A stretch of 64,000 nucleotides of DNA from Trichobilharzia regenti (Eukaryota > Platyhelminthes > Trematoda > Strigeidida > Schistosomatidae), in the NCBI GenBank assembly GCA_944472135.2, contig CALYDD020000286.1:124001-188000 (forward strand), read 5' to 3'. Shown here piece after piece: positions 9,700 to 20,775 of the stretch; within the stretch, counting starts at the first letter, position 1, and the number at the start of each line of letters is the position of its first letter. The position numbers and the translations under genes are program-made. A model generated the notes under the pieces. The model had not been told where the DNA came from, did not search any database, and saw only the letters and a list, made by a program, of their open reading frames with translations.

Positions 9700-11588
9700 C
9701 CATTAACGCAATCATCAAATATGGCGCGCATTTTGGTTAAACTTCTTCAGTAGAGATGCTTTGTATTTCACTGTGCACATGGCCTGTTTTCGTTGTGTAT
9801 CGTTATCCCCTTCCAAACATCATTTGAAAAGTGCCTTTCTCGGTTTTTTTCGGCTGCGCGATTTGCTATTATATTGATTGAACACTCCGCTTCTCACTTG
9901 CTGCCATTTGAGCCCAGCCACTTCTTCACTGTGCTGTTGTTTCTCTCCGTCAAATCATTCACTTGTGGATGATATGGTGTCTTTCTTATCCTCTTGATGC
10001 CCAGTTATTTCAAACCAACCGTAAATTCTTCACTTTAAAACAGGAACCTTTGTCCGTCAGTATCGTCTTGTATACCGTGATTTGCGAAGATATGTCGAAC
10101 TACTGCATCTGTCTCAGTCCATGCGCGTTGCTCTGGGATTACAACGGCGTCTACCGATCGTGTCGCATGTGCCATCATCACCAAGGGGTACTGATTACAA
10201 CTTGATGTCTGAGGAAATGAATACATTACATCTACAAACTACGAGTCACCTATCGACGTAACTGGAATCGACTGTAGCGGTGATCGTATGCACCGATCGC
10301 CTTTCATTAGCTTTCACTGTGAACATCGAAGTTCATTTCTTGACATGCCTGCTCTCATACCTGGCCAGTACATACTTTGTCTTAAAATATCGGTTGTTCT
10401 GACCACCCCTGTGTGCGCTGGCTGGTGACATTCTTGTATCACCTCGTGGCGCAACGACTGAGGTATTACGGCTAGCCAGCTTCCATCGTTCTCTCGCCAG
10501 GTTAGGGTCCCGTAGGCGTTCACTCTTAGTCTATCTCTCTGTCGGAGTTGTGCAGTTAAGCTCCTTACCGCTGTAGCTTGATCCACTTATATCCTGTTGT
10601 TGATCACCCGCATTACTGTATTCAGCGTTTCGTTCAACTTCTGCCTGCGTGTAAGTCTTAGTGGGTCTTGTTCTACTGCATGCACTCCGTAAGTGAGCTC
10701 GGGCAATACAACCGCGTCTTCTGGCCTCGAGAACACATCTGCCAAGACATTTTCATTTCAAGGAAAGTGTGAGATAGTAAAGTCGTACTCCTGCAGGCGC
10801 GACATCCACCGCGACCGATTCCCTCGTAGGTCTCTCGATGTCTTCAAAAACTGTAGCGGCTTATGATTAGTTTCGATGTGTAACTGCCAGCCGAGTAAAT
10901 AAGGTCTCGATTTGTCGACTTCCCATACCATCACTAAACATCCCTTTTATATCGTTGAATACTTCCGCTTCGTGTGCATCACAACCCGACCGGCATACTC
11001 AACGATTCCCTTACCCTGTCTAAGGACTGCATCTATGCCGTAGTCACTGGCATCTGTGCACACCATGAACTGTCTTCCGGGTACGGGCAGCTTTAGTGTT
11101 ATTCGTTGGTGGTTGTGAAGCTGTTTAATTCTGTCGAATGTCCTCTAAGACTCTTCCGACCAAACAAGCTTCGGCTCACCTGGTAGGCTGTGCAGACAAG
11201 GTGCAACCTCATTGAAGTTCTTCACGAAGCGACTATAAACGCTGCTCTACCCAAGAATTGTCGCAGTTTTCTCTTTGAATTCAGGGCCGAGATAGTCTTT
11301 ATAGTCAAGACCTTCTCCGGTGGCTGTTTAATTGCACCATTTCCCACTTTATGTCCGAAAAGAGTAACACTCCTTCTGGCCACCTGAGACTTGGTTTTGT
11401 TTGCGCCCAGTCCAAACTCTCCGATGCCTCACAGCGCGCCTTATACATGGTTCAGATGGTCATTTTTGTTCTGACTGTACATGACAAGATCAAAACCGTA
11501 CACCTCCACGTTTTTCGGGTTCCTAAGTAATAGCGTTATCAGTCGTCTGAACGCTGTACGGGCCATTGGCTTCTTCAATAATATCACC
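9700..11588 (-). pseudogene. Decayed Ty3/gypsy pol: RT end, RNase H and integrase
   Basis: The minus strand, across frameshifts and stops, keeps gypsy pol order. RT end (11588-11200): ARTAFRRLITLLLRNPKNVE, SVTLFGHKVGNGAIKQPPEK, LRQFLG. RNase H (about 11100-10750): LKLPVPGRQFMVCTDASDYG, YLLGWQLHIETNHKPLQFLK, then LRGNRSRWMSRLQEYDFTIS. Integrase zinc finger (10480-10350): VIQECHQPAHTGVVRTTDIL followed by YWPGMRAGM. Integrase core (about 10230-9930): VMMAHATRSVDAVVIPEQRA, DTDGQ, and TERNN around the expected Glu. The YADD block and about 110 residues of the central RT are missing next to the element inserted at 11589-14933. It is not functional. It is the downstream half of the gag-protease element at 15247-16538. 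Confidence 0.85.
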
Positions 11589-11917
11589 TGTAAAATATCC
11601 AGGTCTAACTACACTGAACTGAACTTATCCTAAGTTCCTAATGTCACAAAAACGCTCCGCACCGATAAATACTATGTACTTTCTTCGACTTTAACTCCAA
11701 AACAAGGAAGGAAGAAGGAAGTTATATTGTTTGGTAATTAAAGCGGAGAATAATACAAGTTTATAAAAATGTTTTATACGAAATTATTATTTACTTTTAT
11801 TCGTTTTCGTTTCTCTTCGTCGAACTTGTACACGATCAAACCATTCGCGCCTTCGAGTTGCCCACCAGTGGCGACCAAGGCCAATGAACCAACGTTCAAT
11901 GTTCACTTTTATTTACA
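11589..11917 (-). mobile_element. Diverged LTR (3' side) of the gag-only element in the gypsy pol
   Basis: It starts TGTAAAATATCCAGGTCTAA, matching the TGTCAATGTCCAGGTCTAGC start of the LTR at 14581. It ends GTTCACTTTTATTTACA directly before CTCCCCGGCAAAAA, the same polypurine-tract sequence (on the minus strand) that borders LTR 19039-19394. The middle is poorly conserved with the 14581-14933 LTR, so the pairing rests on the ends. Left flank TCACC versus right flank TCATC of the 14933 LTR suggests a 5-bp target duplication with one mismatch. Confidence 0.55.
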
Positions 11918-12724
11918 CTCCCCGGCAAAAAGGGTCCATCGCTTTTTTCCATAGCGCCGATAACTCTGAACCGAACTGCCAACACGGGATCCTGGGCCAA
12001 CCGGGACTAGGCTAAAATGGAAAAGCATGACAAAAAGCCCAACACGCAACAAGCATACCGTATCACATCAGTACGCTCTCCCCGGCATGTGGGATCTTCC
12101 TCAGTGATCTGAACTTTCCTTCGCTCTCTATCGACAGTACCACCACTGATCCGGCCCAGGGGGTGTTGGCTGTTTCATATCACCCTGGCACAATCCCTTC
12201 CCCAGCGTATCAAATCGCATACAGCGACTCCAACACTACTCGATTCGTTCACAAGTTTAGAAGACTAGATACGACTTCAGAGGTACTTACAATAACATTA
12301 CAAGATGATTCACACAATGTGACAACTATAAAACAAACCAACAGTTGGGCGAATTGGAACCCATTCAATTTAACACAAATGTATGTATGATGAATACATC
12401 AATTATTGTGAATTCCGCCTCAACGGGCTACCCCTGGAGAACTGTAGGACTTACAGCAGTATGCCTACAACCCTTCTCAGGTTGACGACCTAGGTTGGAA
12501 AATCGTCGCAGAGTTTATCTGTTGACCTCCTTCCATCATCTATATCCTCAAATCTGAACGGTAACACACCCATGTCATTGTGTCGTAGAATATAGATGAC
12601 TAATAAAAATACGACGTATCTGATCAACCAGGCGTTGAAACAGAGCAATTTACATCAAAGATGATAACATTCAAATAGTAACTTGAAACTTGAAGGCTTT
12701 TATTCGTGCAAGTCAGTTTGACAA
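11918..12724 (-). other. 3' non-coding region of the gag-only Pao/BEL-type element
   Basis: The counterpart of 19395-20775. It has the same CTCCCCGGC-type motifs (11918, about 12077) and one copy of the block GTAGGACTTACAGCAGTATG..CTTCTCAGGTTGACG that forms a three-unit tandem array at 20101-20560. No pol coding is present. Confidence 0.6.
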
Positions 12725-13796
12725 TTACCCCCTCATACACACTTGGCTTATCCTCACTAAGCTGACCATTGACATTCGTCCTTTCAAACGGACCGATACA
12801 TAGTCACAACATAAGACGTATGAGTTCATGGACACCAACGACGACTGACTGATACCAGTTGATGAGCTTGGCGGTGGATCAGAAGCCGTTGTTGTTCTAC
12901 CTTTAGAAGGTTGTCTAACCACTAGATAACCACCACTGCTATCTTTTATGATTAGCTCCAGTTCAGCTTTAACATCTGTCGATAGGTGGGCTACACGCTG
13001 ATCATTTACACTGACGGTCTCACGAGTATCCATACCTTCTGCAATTGCATCTGCTCTCAAATCTACTTCACGTTCAAGTTGTACAGAACCTTTGTTCAAC
13101 TCAGTAGTAGTAGGCATTCTGCTCTTCTCATCATGATCAACCAAAGATAAATGTACACTATCACGACAGTCACAAATATCCACTTTTCCGGAATTTGTAT
13201 GATCGACTTCATCATTTTCAAACCCTTTAATAACACCGGATGATTTGAGTTGTTCCTCATAAATCCTTAGAGGTGTTATGCCCTGACTTTGACTAGTAAT
13301 ACCTAGTAAACTTGTGGAGTCAGAACTGGACTCTGAAACTGTAACTCTTGTCAATGTAGTTGAAGATTGAACGATCAATTCATGGTTGTTTACTCAAAAC
13401 CAACTTCCCTATATTTTCGCGGAGACTTCGATACACCAGTCATCGTCTCATCGGTCGCTGTTCAGAAAGCACGTAAAAAACCGTCAGAAGTAATATCATG
13501 ATTTATTATTGTAATATTTGTTCATAGACCTTAGTTTATTATGCTGGTTATATGTTGGTGTTAGAATAAAGAATTCTCGAGTGGCCAATCGGTGTTCTGG
13601 TTTTTGCGTCTGTTAGTACTAAGCGTATCTGAAAGGCTTCGAGGGACAGTGGGGGGCCTGGCGTAGCAAGAGCTGGGCATTGACAGTTTACGAGACGTGG
13701 CTGACAATGGACATCAATCTTATCATGCTTAGCATCATACACATCATTACATATTACAGGCAACTCATCATAACTTCCTTTCATGTCTGATTCCAA
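12725..13796 (-). pseudogene. Gag of a gag-only Pao/BEL-type element, interrupted by an LTR
   Basis: Two gag pieces flank an oppositely oriented LTR. The N-terminal piece (13796-13707) reads ICNDVYDAKHDKIDVH, like VNCNDVSDVKHDMVDV in the copies at 22467 and 24052. The C-terminal piece (13348-12725) reads RVTVSESSSDSTSLLGITSQ through SSTGISQSSLVSMNSYVLCC to the end SLVRISQVCMRG*, the same C-terminus as the copy ending at 20776. The middle, with the capsid-like DUF1759 region and zinc-knuckle region, is gone. No protease or RT follows. Confidence 0.75.
13349..13706 (+). mobile_element. LTR in reverse orientation inside gag (subfamily 2)
   Basis: A 358-bp LTR (TGTCAATGTAG..GTGGCTGACA) near-identical to the solo LTR at 8425-8782, oriented opposite to the surrounding gag. 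The left flank is gag sequence ending GTAACTCT and the right flank is gag N-terminal sequence. About 300 gag codons that should lie between them are missing, so this is not a simple solo LTR insertion. Confidence 0.75.
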
Positions 13797-14580
13797 AACG
13801 TTTTTTCCTTTATTTGGCCAAGGGATTATTAAACGTTACCAGACGATCCAGAGAAGTTACAAATAACGCTTGTCCAAAGAAGACTTGCAGACGCGAGGAA
13901 AGACGAATAGCTCTTTATGAATTCGATCCGACTCATTCTATTCCTATTCTCTGTAGGGTACGATTATGCACCAAATGCACAAAAAAGGTATAAAATAAAA
14001 ACAACTGGCATGAGGATAAATGTATAAAAACCAAAAGTGAACATCATGATTGTAAGACCTATATGGGTTGAATTATACATTGCAAATGAACGTTGTCAAC
14101 CTGGAAATTATATGGTTTCCCATTATATTTCCTCTATAAGTACATTTATTAATGATACCTGCACTTACTTATTTCATTGCACTTTAATGATTCACCTTAG
14201 CACTTTTACTTTTCTGAAACAGCTTTCAATTCCTTGTAAACATTGTACTTACCTCAATATTGGTTGGTAATCGTATGCTACAACCACAGGTTGAAAAGGA
14301 AACAAAGTCGATTTTCCAGCTCAACCTGGAGGACAACTGTAAAATTCAAAAACTATACGGCCTAGTTCAGAAAATGAGTGTATTTATATATATGTATATA
14401 TACATCAAATATTTAGCTGTTGAAACATTATTAACTTGTAGACAATCTACGATTTGATATCATGTTATACTTGATCGTGCCTGTAAAAATGGCATGTATT
14501 CTCACGTAAATTTATGATTATATGAAAATATACATTATTGTTAACAAATACGACGAATAACTCCAGGAGATATCAGAAAC
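13797..14580 (-). repeat. Leader of the gag-only element and repeat shared with 16943-17745
   Basis: The first roughly 110 bases (13797-13908) resemble the leader upstream of the gag at 22467 (CTTGTCCAAAGAAGACTTG versus CTTGTTCAAAGAGGACTTG). From 13909 (AGCTCTTTATGAATTC) to about 14540 the sequence is repeated at 16943-17745, including CTCTGTAGGGTACG, ATTGCAAATGAACGTTGTC and CTCAACCTGGAGGACAA. The stretch next to the LTR ends AGAAAC, as in the other leaders. Non-coding. Confidence 0.6.
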
Positions 14581-14933
14581 TGTCAATGTCCAGGTCTAGC
14601 TACACTGGACCTCACGCTGTACTTAGATTTTCAACAACTATGTGCAATAACTATCGCGAAAAACCAGAACATAAATTGGTGACTCAAGAACCATTTATTC
14701 TTGCACCAATACAGAGCCAACCATTGGGTCATTGTACACAAAGTCTAAGAATAAGTGTCGTAACACTAAATCACAATAATACTTCTGATAGTTTTTCTTC
14801 GTCTTCCAACAAACAGCGAACGATAGAACGATGACAGCAGTATCGATTACTCCCGCCAAAATATAGAGTTGGGTTTGAGCAAAGAACCATGAATTGGTCG
14901 TTCAGTCTTCAACTACATTGACATCATCTTCTA
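14581..14933 (-). mobile_element. Diverged LTR (5' side) of the gag-only element
   Basis: 353 bp, TGTCAATGTCCAGGTCTAGC..TTCAACTACATTGACA. It aligns along its length with the 356-bp LTRs of the 19-24.5 kb composite but with many differences, and like them it is preceded on the plus strand by AGAAAC (the leader boundary). It interrupts the gypsy RT just after the conserved EMIED motif. Confidence 0.7.
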
Positions 14934-16195
14934 TCATCTCCCGCGCTTGTCGCTCAACTCCGCCTTTCGAACGACATGGGACTCCTCGTGTTGTAACGAC
15001 GTTGCTTTCGGACCACTTAACGGAATTTCATGATTCACCTTATCGTCGTAACCCTATGGGTCCCCATCTTCAGTGAACAGATGATCGTATTTGTTAACTA
15101 ACTCTGTCATATTGTATACCCTCGAAGCTTAACCCCTGCTATCTCGATAGTTTCATGTATGCTGACAAGTCCCGACCCTCACTTGATCATCGATTACCGC
15201 ACCGAACTCTCATGGAAAATCCACCCCAAGTATCATCCGCTGTAATTCAGGTACAACGATGAAGGCGAATGTCACCTCGCAGCTGCCAATAACGACCTAC
15301 CTTTGATGTGTTACACGTGTCCGCCTGCCGCTGTACTGTCAATGAACATGGGCCGGCACTCTTACATAAGTTTTTATCTATAAGCGACACAGCTGCCCCC
15401 GTATCTACTAAACATACTACTAATCGATCATTAGCTTGAAACTTCGAACACATAGCCCCTTCCTTATTAGCCCCCACTACGTCTAGTTCTGAACGAGAGA
15501 AAGGACGCATATTATGCTGTCTGAAACCTTTCCTTTTTCGCATTTCTAGACAGTATCTCCTCCAGCGCACCGGCTTACCACATTCGGAACATCGGCCTTT
15601 TCTGTCACTCATCTTTAACGCCGCCATTTCACGCTGCAACGCTTCAATTTTCTGCTCGTGTTCGTTCGACTTTGGTGGCTGTATAGCGCCTACCGTTGTG
15701 CTCAGCAGCTGTCTGGCCACTTTCGCCAGCTCACTAATATCCATTGGTTGCACAACGTTAACCAGCTGTAATCGCTGAGAAATATGGTCTGGAACATTCT
15801 CGATGAACTTGGAAGTCAAGAACTTCGCCTCTGATTCCTCATCCAAAGTGGGAAGCGTCCGCTGAAGTAGATTCGTCAATTTCACCTCCAACACTAAAGG
15901 GTCTCCATCAAGTCCCAGCTCCATGGAACGGAACTGCCGCATCGCTAGCTGTCTGCCTGTTGCGCTGTCAAACTCCGGCACCAATCGTTCGGCCAACTTC
16001 TTCCAAGACTCTGTGTCACCTGGCCTCTCAACTCTGCCATATGCTGCCTTCACTCGGCCTCTCGACAGCGTCCTCAGAAAAACCGCCTTCGTTTCCTGTT
16101 CCTTGACACCTACCAACTCAGTGGCGGTCTCGAAGTCCCGTCTTCAAAGGTAATCAGCTATGGGATCTTCATTATTCTGGGGCAGCGACACCAAC
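14934..16195 (-). pseudogene. Ty3/gypsy gag, zinc knuckle, protease and RT start
   Basis: Minus strand. Gag (16190-15600) includes SLPQNNEDPIADYL, FLRTLSRGRVKAAYGRVERP and FDSATGRQLAMRQFRSMELG. A single degenerate zinc knuckle starts CSECGKPV at about 15600. The aspartic protease reads VVCLVDTGAAVSLIDKNL, with catalytic DTG intact. Beyond a frame change at about 15247, VERQAREMIEDD at about 14965 is the first RT block. The largest open piece is 289 residues (16116-15247). Frame breaks and the split pol make it inactive. It continues at 11588-9700 across the inserted element. Confidence 0.85.
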
Positions 16196-16538
16196 TGTAA
16201 CAATAGAAGACAAGAACCAAGTAACACATCGTTTACTGAGAAAATCAGGAGATATTTGTAGATTTATATGTACATTATTTTTCGTTATTGTTAGCAGAAA
16301 AGCAACATCTTCTAACTGAGGGTTATCCTGTAATCTCTTTGTGGCCGTTTCTTAGAAAGTCAGGCCATATACCGGCGAACTGTATTTTCACACGTTAGGT
16401 CTGCTATGATTCGCTAGGGATTTTCTCAAGGTAAAGCTTAGTTATGGTTTTTTCTCACCACCCTGATTCCGGATGTAACGCTGATGTAAACTGTTGTTTA
16501 CAACATTAGCTTGTTCGCAGCCAGCTCTCATTACATGT
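16196..16538 (-). mobile_element. 5' LTR of the decayed gypsy element
   Basis: About 343 bp; on the minus strand it runs TGTAATGAGAGC..CTATTGTTACA, with TGTAA/TTACA inverted ends. It is followed by GTTGGTGTCGCTGCCCC, a plausible primer-binding site or gag start. A homologous LTR occurs at 56210-56535 (shared CTCCTTGTGGCCGTTTCT versus CTCTTTGTGGCCGTTTCT). No matching 3' LTR was found below 9700. Confidence 0.7.
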
Positions 16539-16942
16539 ACACATATCATCCTTTGAGGACCACTGGCGGTTTTTCTGTCTTATTACCCTTTGTTTCATTT
16601 TTCCTCCCTTTAGTGTCTATTTTATTTTCTAGACATTAATAATCACCTTTCGACTTTCAATAACAATCAAAACCGATATGAAAACCTTAGTGGCGTTAAT
16701 CCTAATTATGCTTTGTTTAAACCATATGTTCTCCTTGTGGCGCATCATGTATGATATACCATTCGCTCAGCCTATTGTTGAGATGCGACCGCGTGGGATC
16801 TGCACAGATTTATGGGGCGTCTTATAAATTAACTTGCTATCCATTACCAGATCTTTAAATACCACTTCACAATATCTTGTCTCACTTATTTTCTAATAAC
16901 GTCTTTACTTGGTCCTCATTATATTCCATTAAACCTAACATT
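16539..16942. other. No feature seen
   Basis: AT-rich interval between the gypsy LTR and the repeat at 16943. No coding frame or recognised repeat. Confidence 0.4.
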
Positions 16943-17745
16943 TTATAGCTCTTTATGAATTCAATTCTACTTATATTATTCCAGTTCTCTGTAGGGTACG
17001 GTTGTGCACCAAATAGAAAAAAAGACATGAAATAAAAACGACTGGCTTGAAAATAATTGTATTAAAGCCAAAAGTTGACATCATGATAGTACAAAATATA
17101 TTGGTTCTATTATACATTGCAAATGAACGTTGTCGGCCTAAGGATTAATTACTTCCCCATTCTGTTTTCTATATAAATGTGTTTATTAATGATATATTTC
17201 ACTCACTTAATCTATTACGCTTTAATGTTTCACCTTATCACTTTAACTTTTCTAAAAGAGCTTTTAATCCCTTGTAAACGTTGCACTTACCTCAATATTG
17301 GTTGGTTATCGTATGCCGACAACCACGGGATGAAAACGAAACGAAGTCGATTTTCCCGCTCAACCTGGAGGACAATTGTACAATTCAATAACTATACGGC
17401 CTGGTTCAGACAATGAGTCTTTCAATCCATTGTGAACGTTGCACTTACCTCAATATTGGTTGGTTATCGTATGCAGACAACCACGGGATGAAAACGAAAC
17501 GAAGTAGATTTTCCCGCTCAACCTGGAGGACAATTGTACAATTCAATAACTATACAGCCTAGTTCAGACAATGAGTGTATTTATATATATATATATCAAA
17601 TATTTAACTGTTGAAACATTATTAACTTGTAAACAATCTACGATTTGATATTATATCATACTTGATCGTGCCTGTAAAAATGGCGTGCATTTTCATGTAA
17701 ATTTATATGTTTATATGAGAATATACATTATTATTATTATGATTT
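16943..17745 (-). repeat. Repeat copy related to 13909-14540, with internal tandem duplication
   Basis: It begins AGCTCTTTATGAATTC, like 13909, and follows that copy to GAGAATATACATTATTATT. It differs by a tandem duplication of about 158 bp (units starting near 17264 and 17422; TTGCACTTACCTCAATATTG recurs at 17281 and 17439). Probably a leader remnant of another gag-only element. Confidence 0.6.
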
Positions 17746-18340
17746 TAGGTTATTGTCATATGCCTGTTAACTGGCGTTCATTGTGTACAAGCAAATGTAA
17801 ATGTATATATAAGTACATACGAACAGTCAAATCCTGTTATGCCTGTGAAATAGTGAAATGATGTGAGAGGCTCCATTCTGAATCTCACTGGCGCATATGA
17901 TGCTAATTTTCAACTTTTAAGTCCCCCATCTGTCATGTTATACGGATTGTATGAGATTTTATTCGTTACACCAGTGTGCTAAAGGATGGTGGAGGGGAAA
18001 CTCACGCAGCCCATCCTATAACTGATAATGAATGTTGCCTTCTAGATGGTTCATATGCCATTCTATACAAGAAACATTTATTCCGGTTTCTCGCTGCATA
18101 TAGTCATTTACTTGCTACGTATTTCCGCTGAGGTAGTTGTACTTCTTTAAATGTTTAACTGTACACTGAATGCCGTGATGAGAGGCTCGCTGTCAGTGAT
18201 TTTGCAGACGTTATTATCAGCAGACCAACAAATTAATGATATTAGATGGTTGAAGAAGTTCATCAGGAATCCTTCAACGTAGGCTTCGTGCTAGTTGGTA
18301 CTCAACAGTCAGCAAGGAGTATCTGAAATGGTAAAAGAAA
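17746..18340. other. No gene seen
   Basis: AT-rich. The part at about 18180-18340 (GTCAGCAAGGAGTATCTGAA) recurs inverted at about 46540-46570 (AGATACTCCTTGCTGAC), and so belongs to a dispersed repeat joined to the tRNA-like head at 18350. Confidence 0.35.
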
Positions 18341-18349
18341 TCATGTCCT

Positions 18350-18440
18350 TCCTGAGATTTGAACTCATGTCACCCAGTGCTGCAATCTGAGACGCAACCA
18401 CTGAACTAATATCAACAATCCACAACGCAGTGCACCATGA
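18350..18440 (-). repeat. tRNA-derived SINE head
   Basis: The minus strand has a box-A-like TTAGTTCAGTGGTTGCGTC and a box-B-like GAGTTCAAATCTC about 35 bases on, the layout of a tRNA-derived pol III promoter. It lacks a tRNA acceptor fold, so a SINE head rather than a tRNA gene. Confidence 0.45.
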
Positions 18441-19038
18441 TGGCGAGTGACCTAGCATGGTGGCCACATTGCAAACTAGGCTGATAAAGTTCAGTATGCG
18501 CCAAAGGAAGAACTAGACGCATTACACTAGTTGCTCACTAGTGTACAATCAAACTAACAAATTGTTATATGAGTAACTTTACGATTTAAGAAGTGACCCG
18601 TTACACTCACTATTTGTATAGCGGCTTTTTACTAGAGTTCATTTATTAAATCCTGAATATTTCTGACGCTCAGGATTTTTCTACGCACACGTCTTATGAC
18701 TCTGTAGAGCGACTTGGTCGACATCATTCCATTGACCTTGTCTTATATTCGTCGTTGTGATCTAAACACATGTAACGATGCTCAGTCCACTTATATGATT
18801 TAATGTACTGACGACGTCTGCAAACAGCCGTCCCTCATGCGCAGACAAATGAGGATATACTGCTTCTATTATTCATAACCACAAACGTCTGCTCAAGACA
18901 ACCCTCACTTCGAAAGGTGGGGACTGTGGATAATTGTAGGTATCGGTTAATACGGGCAATGCGCATTTGTATTCTTTTCCCAACAGCAAACACTAGCTGA
19001 TGCTTTATGGAGTAAAACATTGTATAATCCAAGGAACC

Positions 19039-19394
19039 TGTCAGTCACGTCTCGTAAACCGTTAATGCCCAGCTCTTGCTACGCTCGGGCTCACGCTGTC
19101 GCTTGAAGTTTCTCAGAAACGCTTAGTAATAACGGACGAAAAAACCAAAACACCAATTGTTGACTTGAGTATTCTATATTGTTACACCAACATATAAATC
19201 AAGTATTACTAAGGTCTGTGAACAAATATTACAATAATAAATCATGATATTACTTCTGACGATGTTTTACTCTTCTTTCTGAACAGCGACCGATGAGACG
19301 ATGACTGTCGTATTGATGCCTCCGCGAAAATCGAGGAAGTTGATTTTGAGCAAACAACCAAGAATTGATCGTTCAATCTTCAACTCCATTGACA
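19039..19394 (-). repeat. LTR A (3' outer LTR of the composite)
   Basis: 356 bp, TGTCAGTCACGTCTCG..CAACTCCATTGACA in plus-strand reading. The first internal bases after it (CTCCCCGGC) give a GC-purine tract CCGGGGAG on the coding strand next to the LTR, as expected of a polypurine tract. It matches the LTR at 24197 except for about two substitutions. Confidence 0.85.
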
Positions 19395-20775
19395 CTCCCC
19401 GGCAAAAAAGGGATCCAACCCTTTTTTCCTTCACGACCAATACACGTTGACTTGGATGCCATTGCGAGAACCTGGGTCACACGGACAGAGCTGAAATGGA
19501 AAACAAACAGAAAAGCCAACACACCACAAGCATACCCACAGCACAATCTCACACATCAATGACGACCTGCGCCTCCAGACAGAGACCTCCTCTTGACATC
19601 TTGCAACACAATCGCCACTTGCTAGAATGACTCTTGCAGAATGCAACGTGACCATGGCAGCACCTCACGATACTCTACGCACATCCTCTTATCTACTCAC
19701 TACCAATTACCACTGCAATCGCTTGTCACTCATTCTGCCTCAGTTCTAGTAGCGGTGACGCATGCGAGCCTCAGTCGTTTACACTCTTTCTCCCCGGCGT
19801 GTGGGACCGCAGCTAACAATTATCTCCGTGTGCATTTCATTCTCAGCAATAGCCTCCCCGGCGTATACGACCCATCTGCTGTCCTTAACATCAATCAATT
19901 CATTCATGGATGTAGAAGAGTGGACACAACTTCAGAAGTAATCACGACGAAAATTTTAACAAAATTATGCAATAAAAACAAGGTACGAAAACAACAAGTA
20001 AACACAATGAATCCAAAAACACCAATTGATATGACACACCACACATATATACAAACAGTACACACAAACTCGCAGTTCATGTCTTGATGGAATTCCTTTG
20101 AAGAATCGCAGGACTTACACCAGTACGCCTACAAACCTTCTCAAGTTGACGATTGTAAGTTGTGGAATGTCCGGACACAAACAAGATTAACCAACAATTA
20201 CATCAATTGGAACTCACACAACTATTTAACACAAACATATGTACAATCACTACATCAAATGTTGTGGATTCTGACACGACAAACTACCCTTGAAGAACTG
20301 TAGGACTTACAGCAGTACGCCTACATTCCTTCTCAGGTTGATGATCCAAGTGGAAGTCGTCCGGACACAAACAGAATTACCAACAGCTAGATGACAGATG
20401 ATATCAATTCAGTATATACAATATGAACATATGTACAAAATCACACACCGAGCACATTGGACTGCTCATTGATGCGCTACCCTTTGAAGAATTGTAGGAC
20501 TTACAGCAGTACGCCTACAACCCTTCTCAGGTTGACGCTCTAGGTTGGAAAATCGTCGCAGAGTTCATTTGCTAACTTCCTTCTATCAGCTATATCCTCA
20601 AATCTGAACGGCAACACGCCCATGTCATTGTATCGTAGAATATAGATGACCAACAAACACACGAAGTATCTGGTCAACCAAGCGTAGAAACAGAGTAATT
20701 TACACCAAAGATAATAACATTCAAATAGTAACTTGAAACTAGAAATGCCTTTATTCGTGCAAGTCAATTTAACAA
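19395..20775 (-). other. 3' non-coding region of the composite with a 192-bp tandem array
   Basis: There is no pol coding where a Pao/BEL element would carry protease, RT and integrase. CTCCCCGGC-type motifs recur at 19395, about 19790 and about 19855. At 20101, 20293 and 20485 the block GAAGAAYTGTAGGACTTACA..GTACGCCTAC begins three units of about 192 bp. A related single unit lies at about 12440. Confidence 0.65.

Noticed and set aside
17100..17580. CRISPR-like direct repeats
   Set aside because: Only two units of about 158 bp with no spacer pattern, in a eukaryotic retroelement leader.
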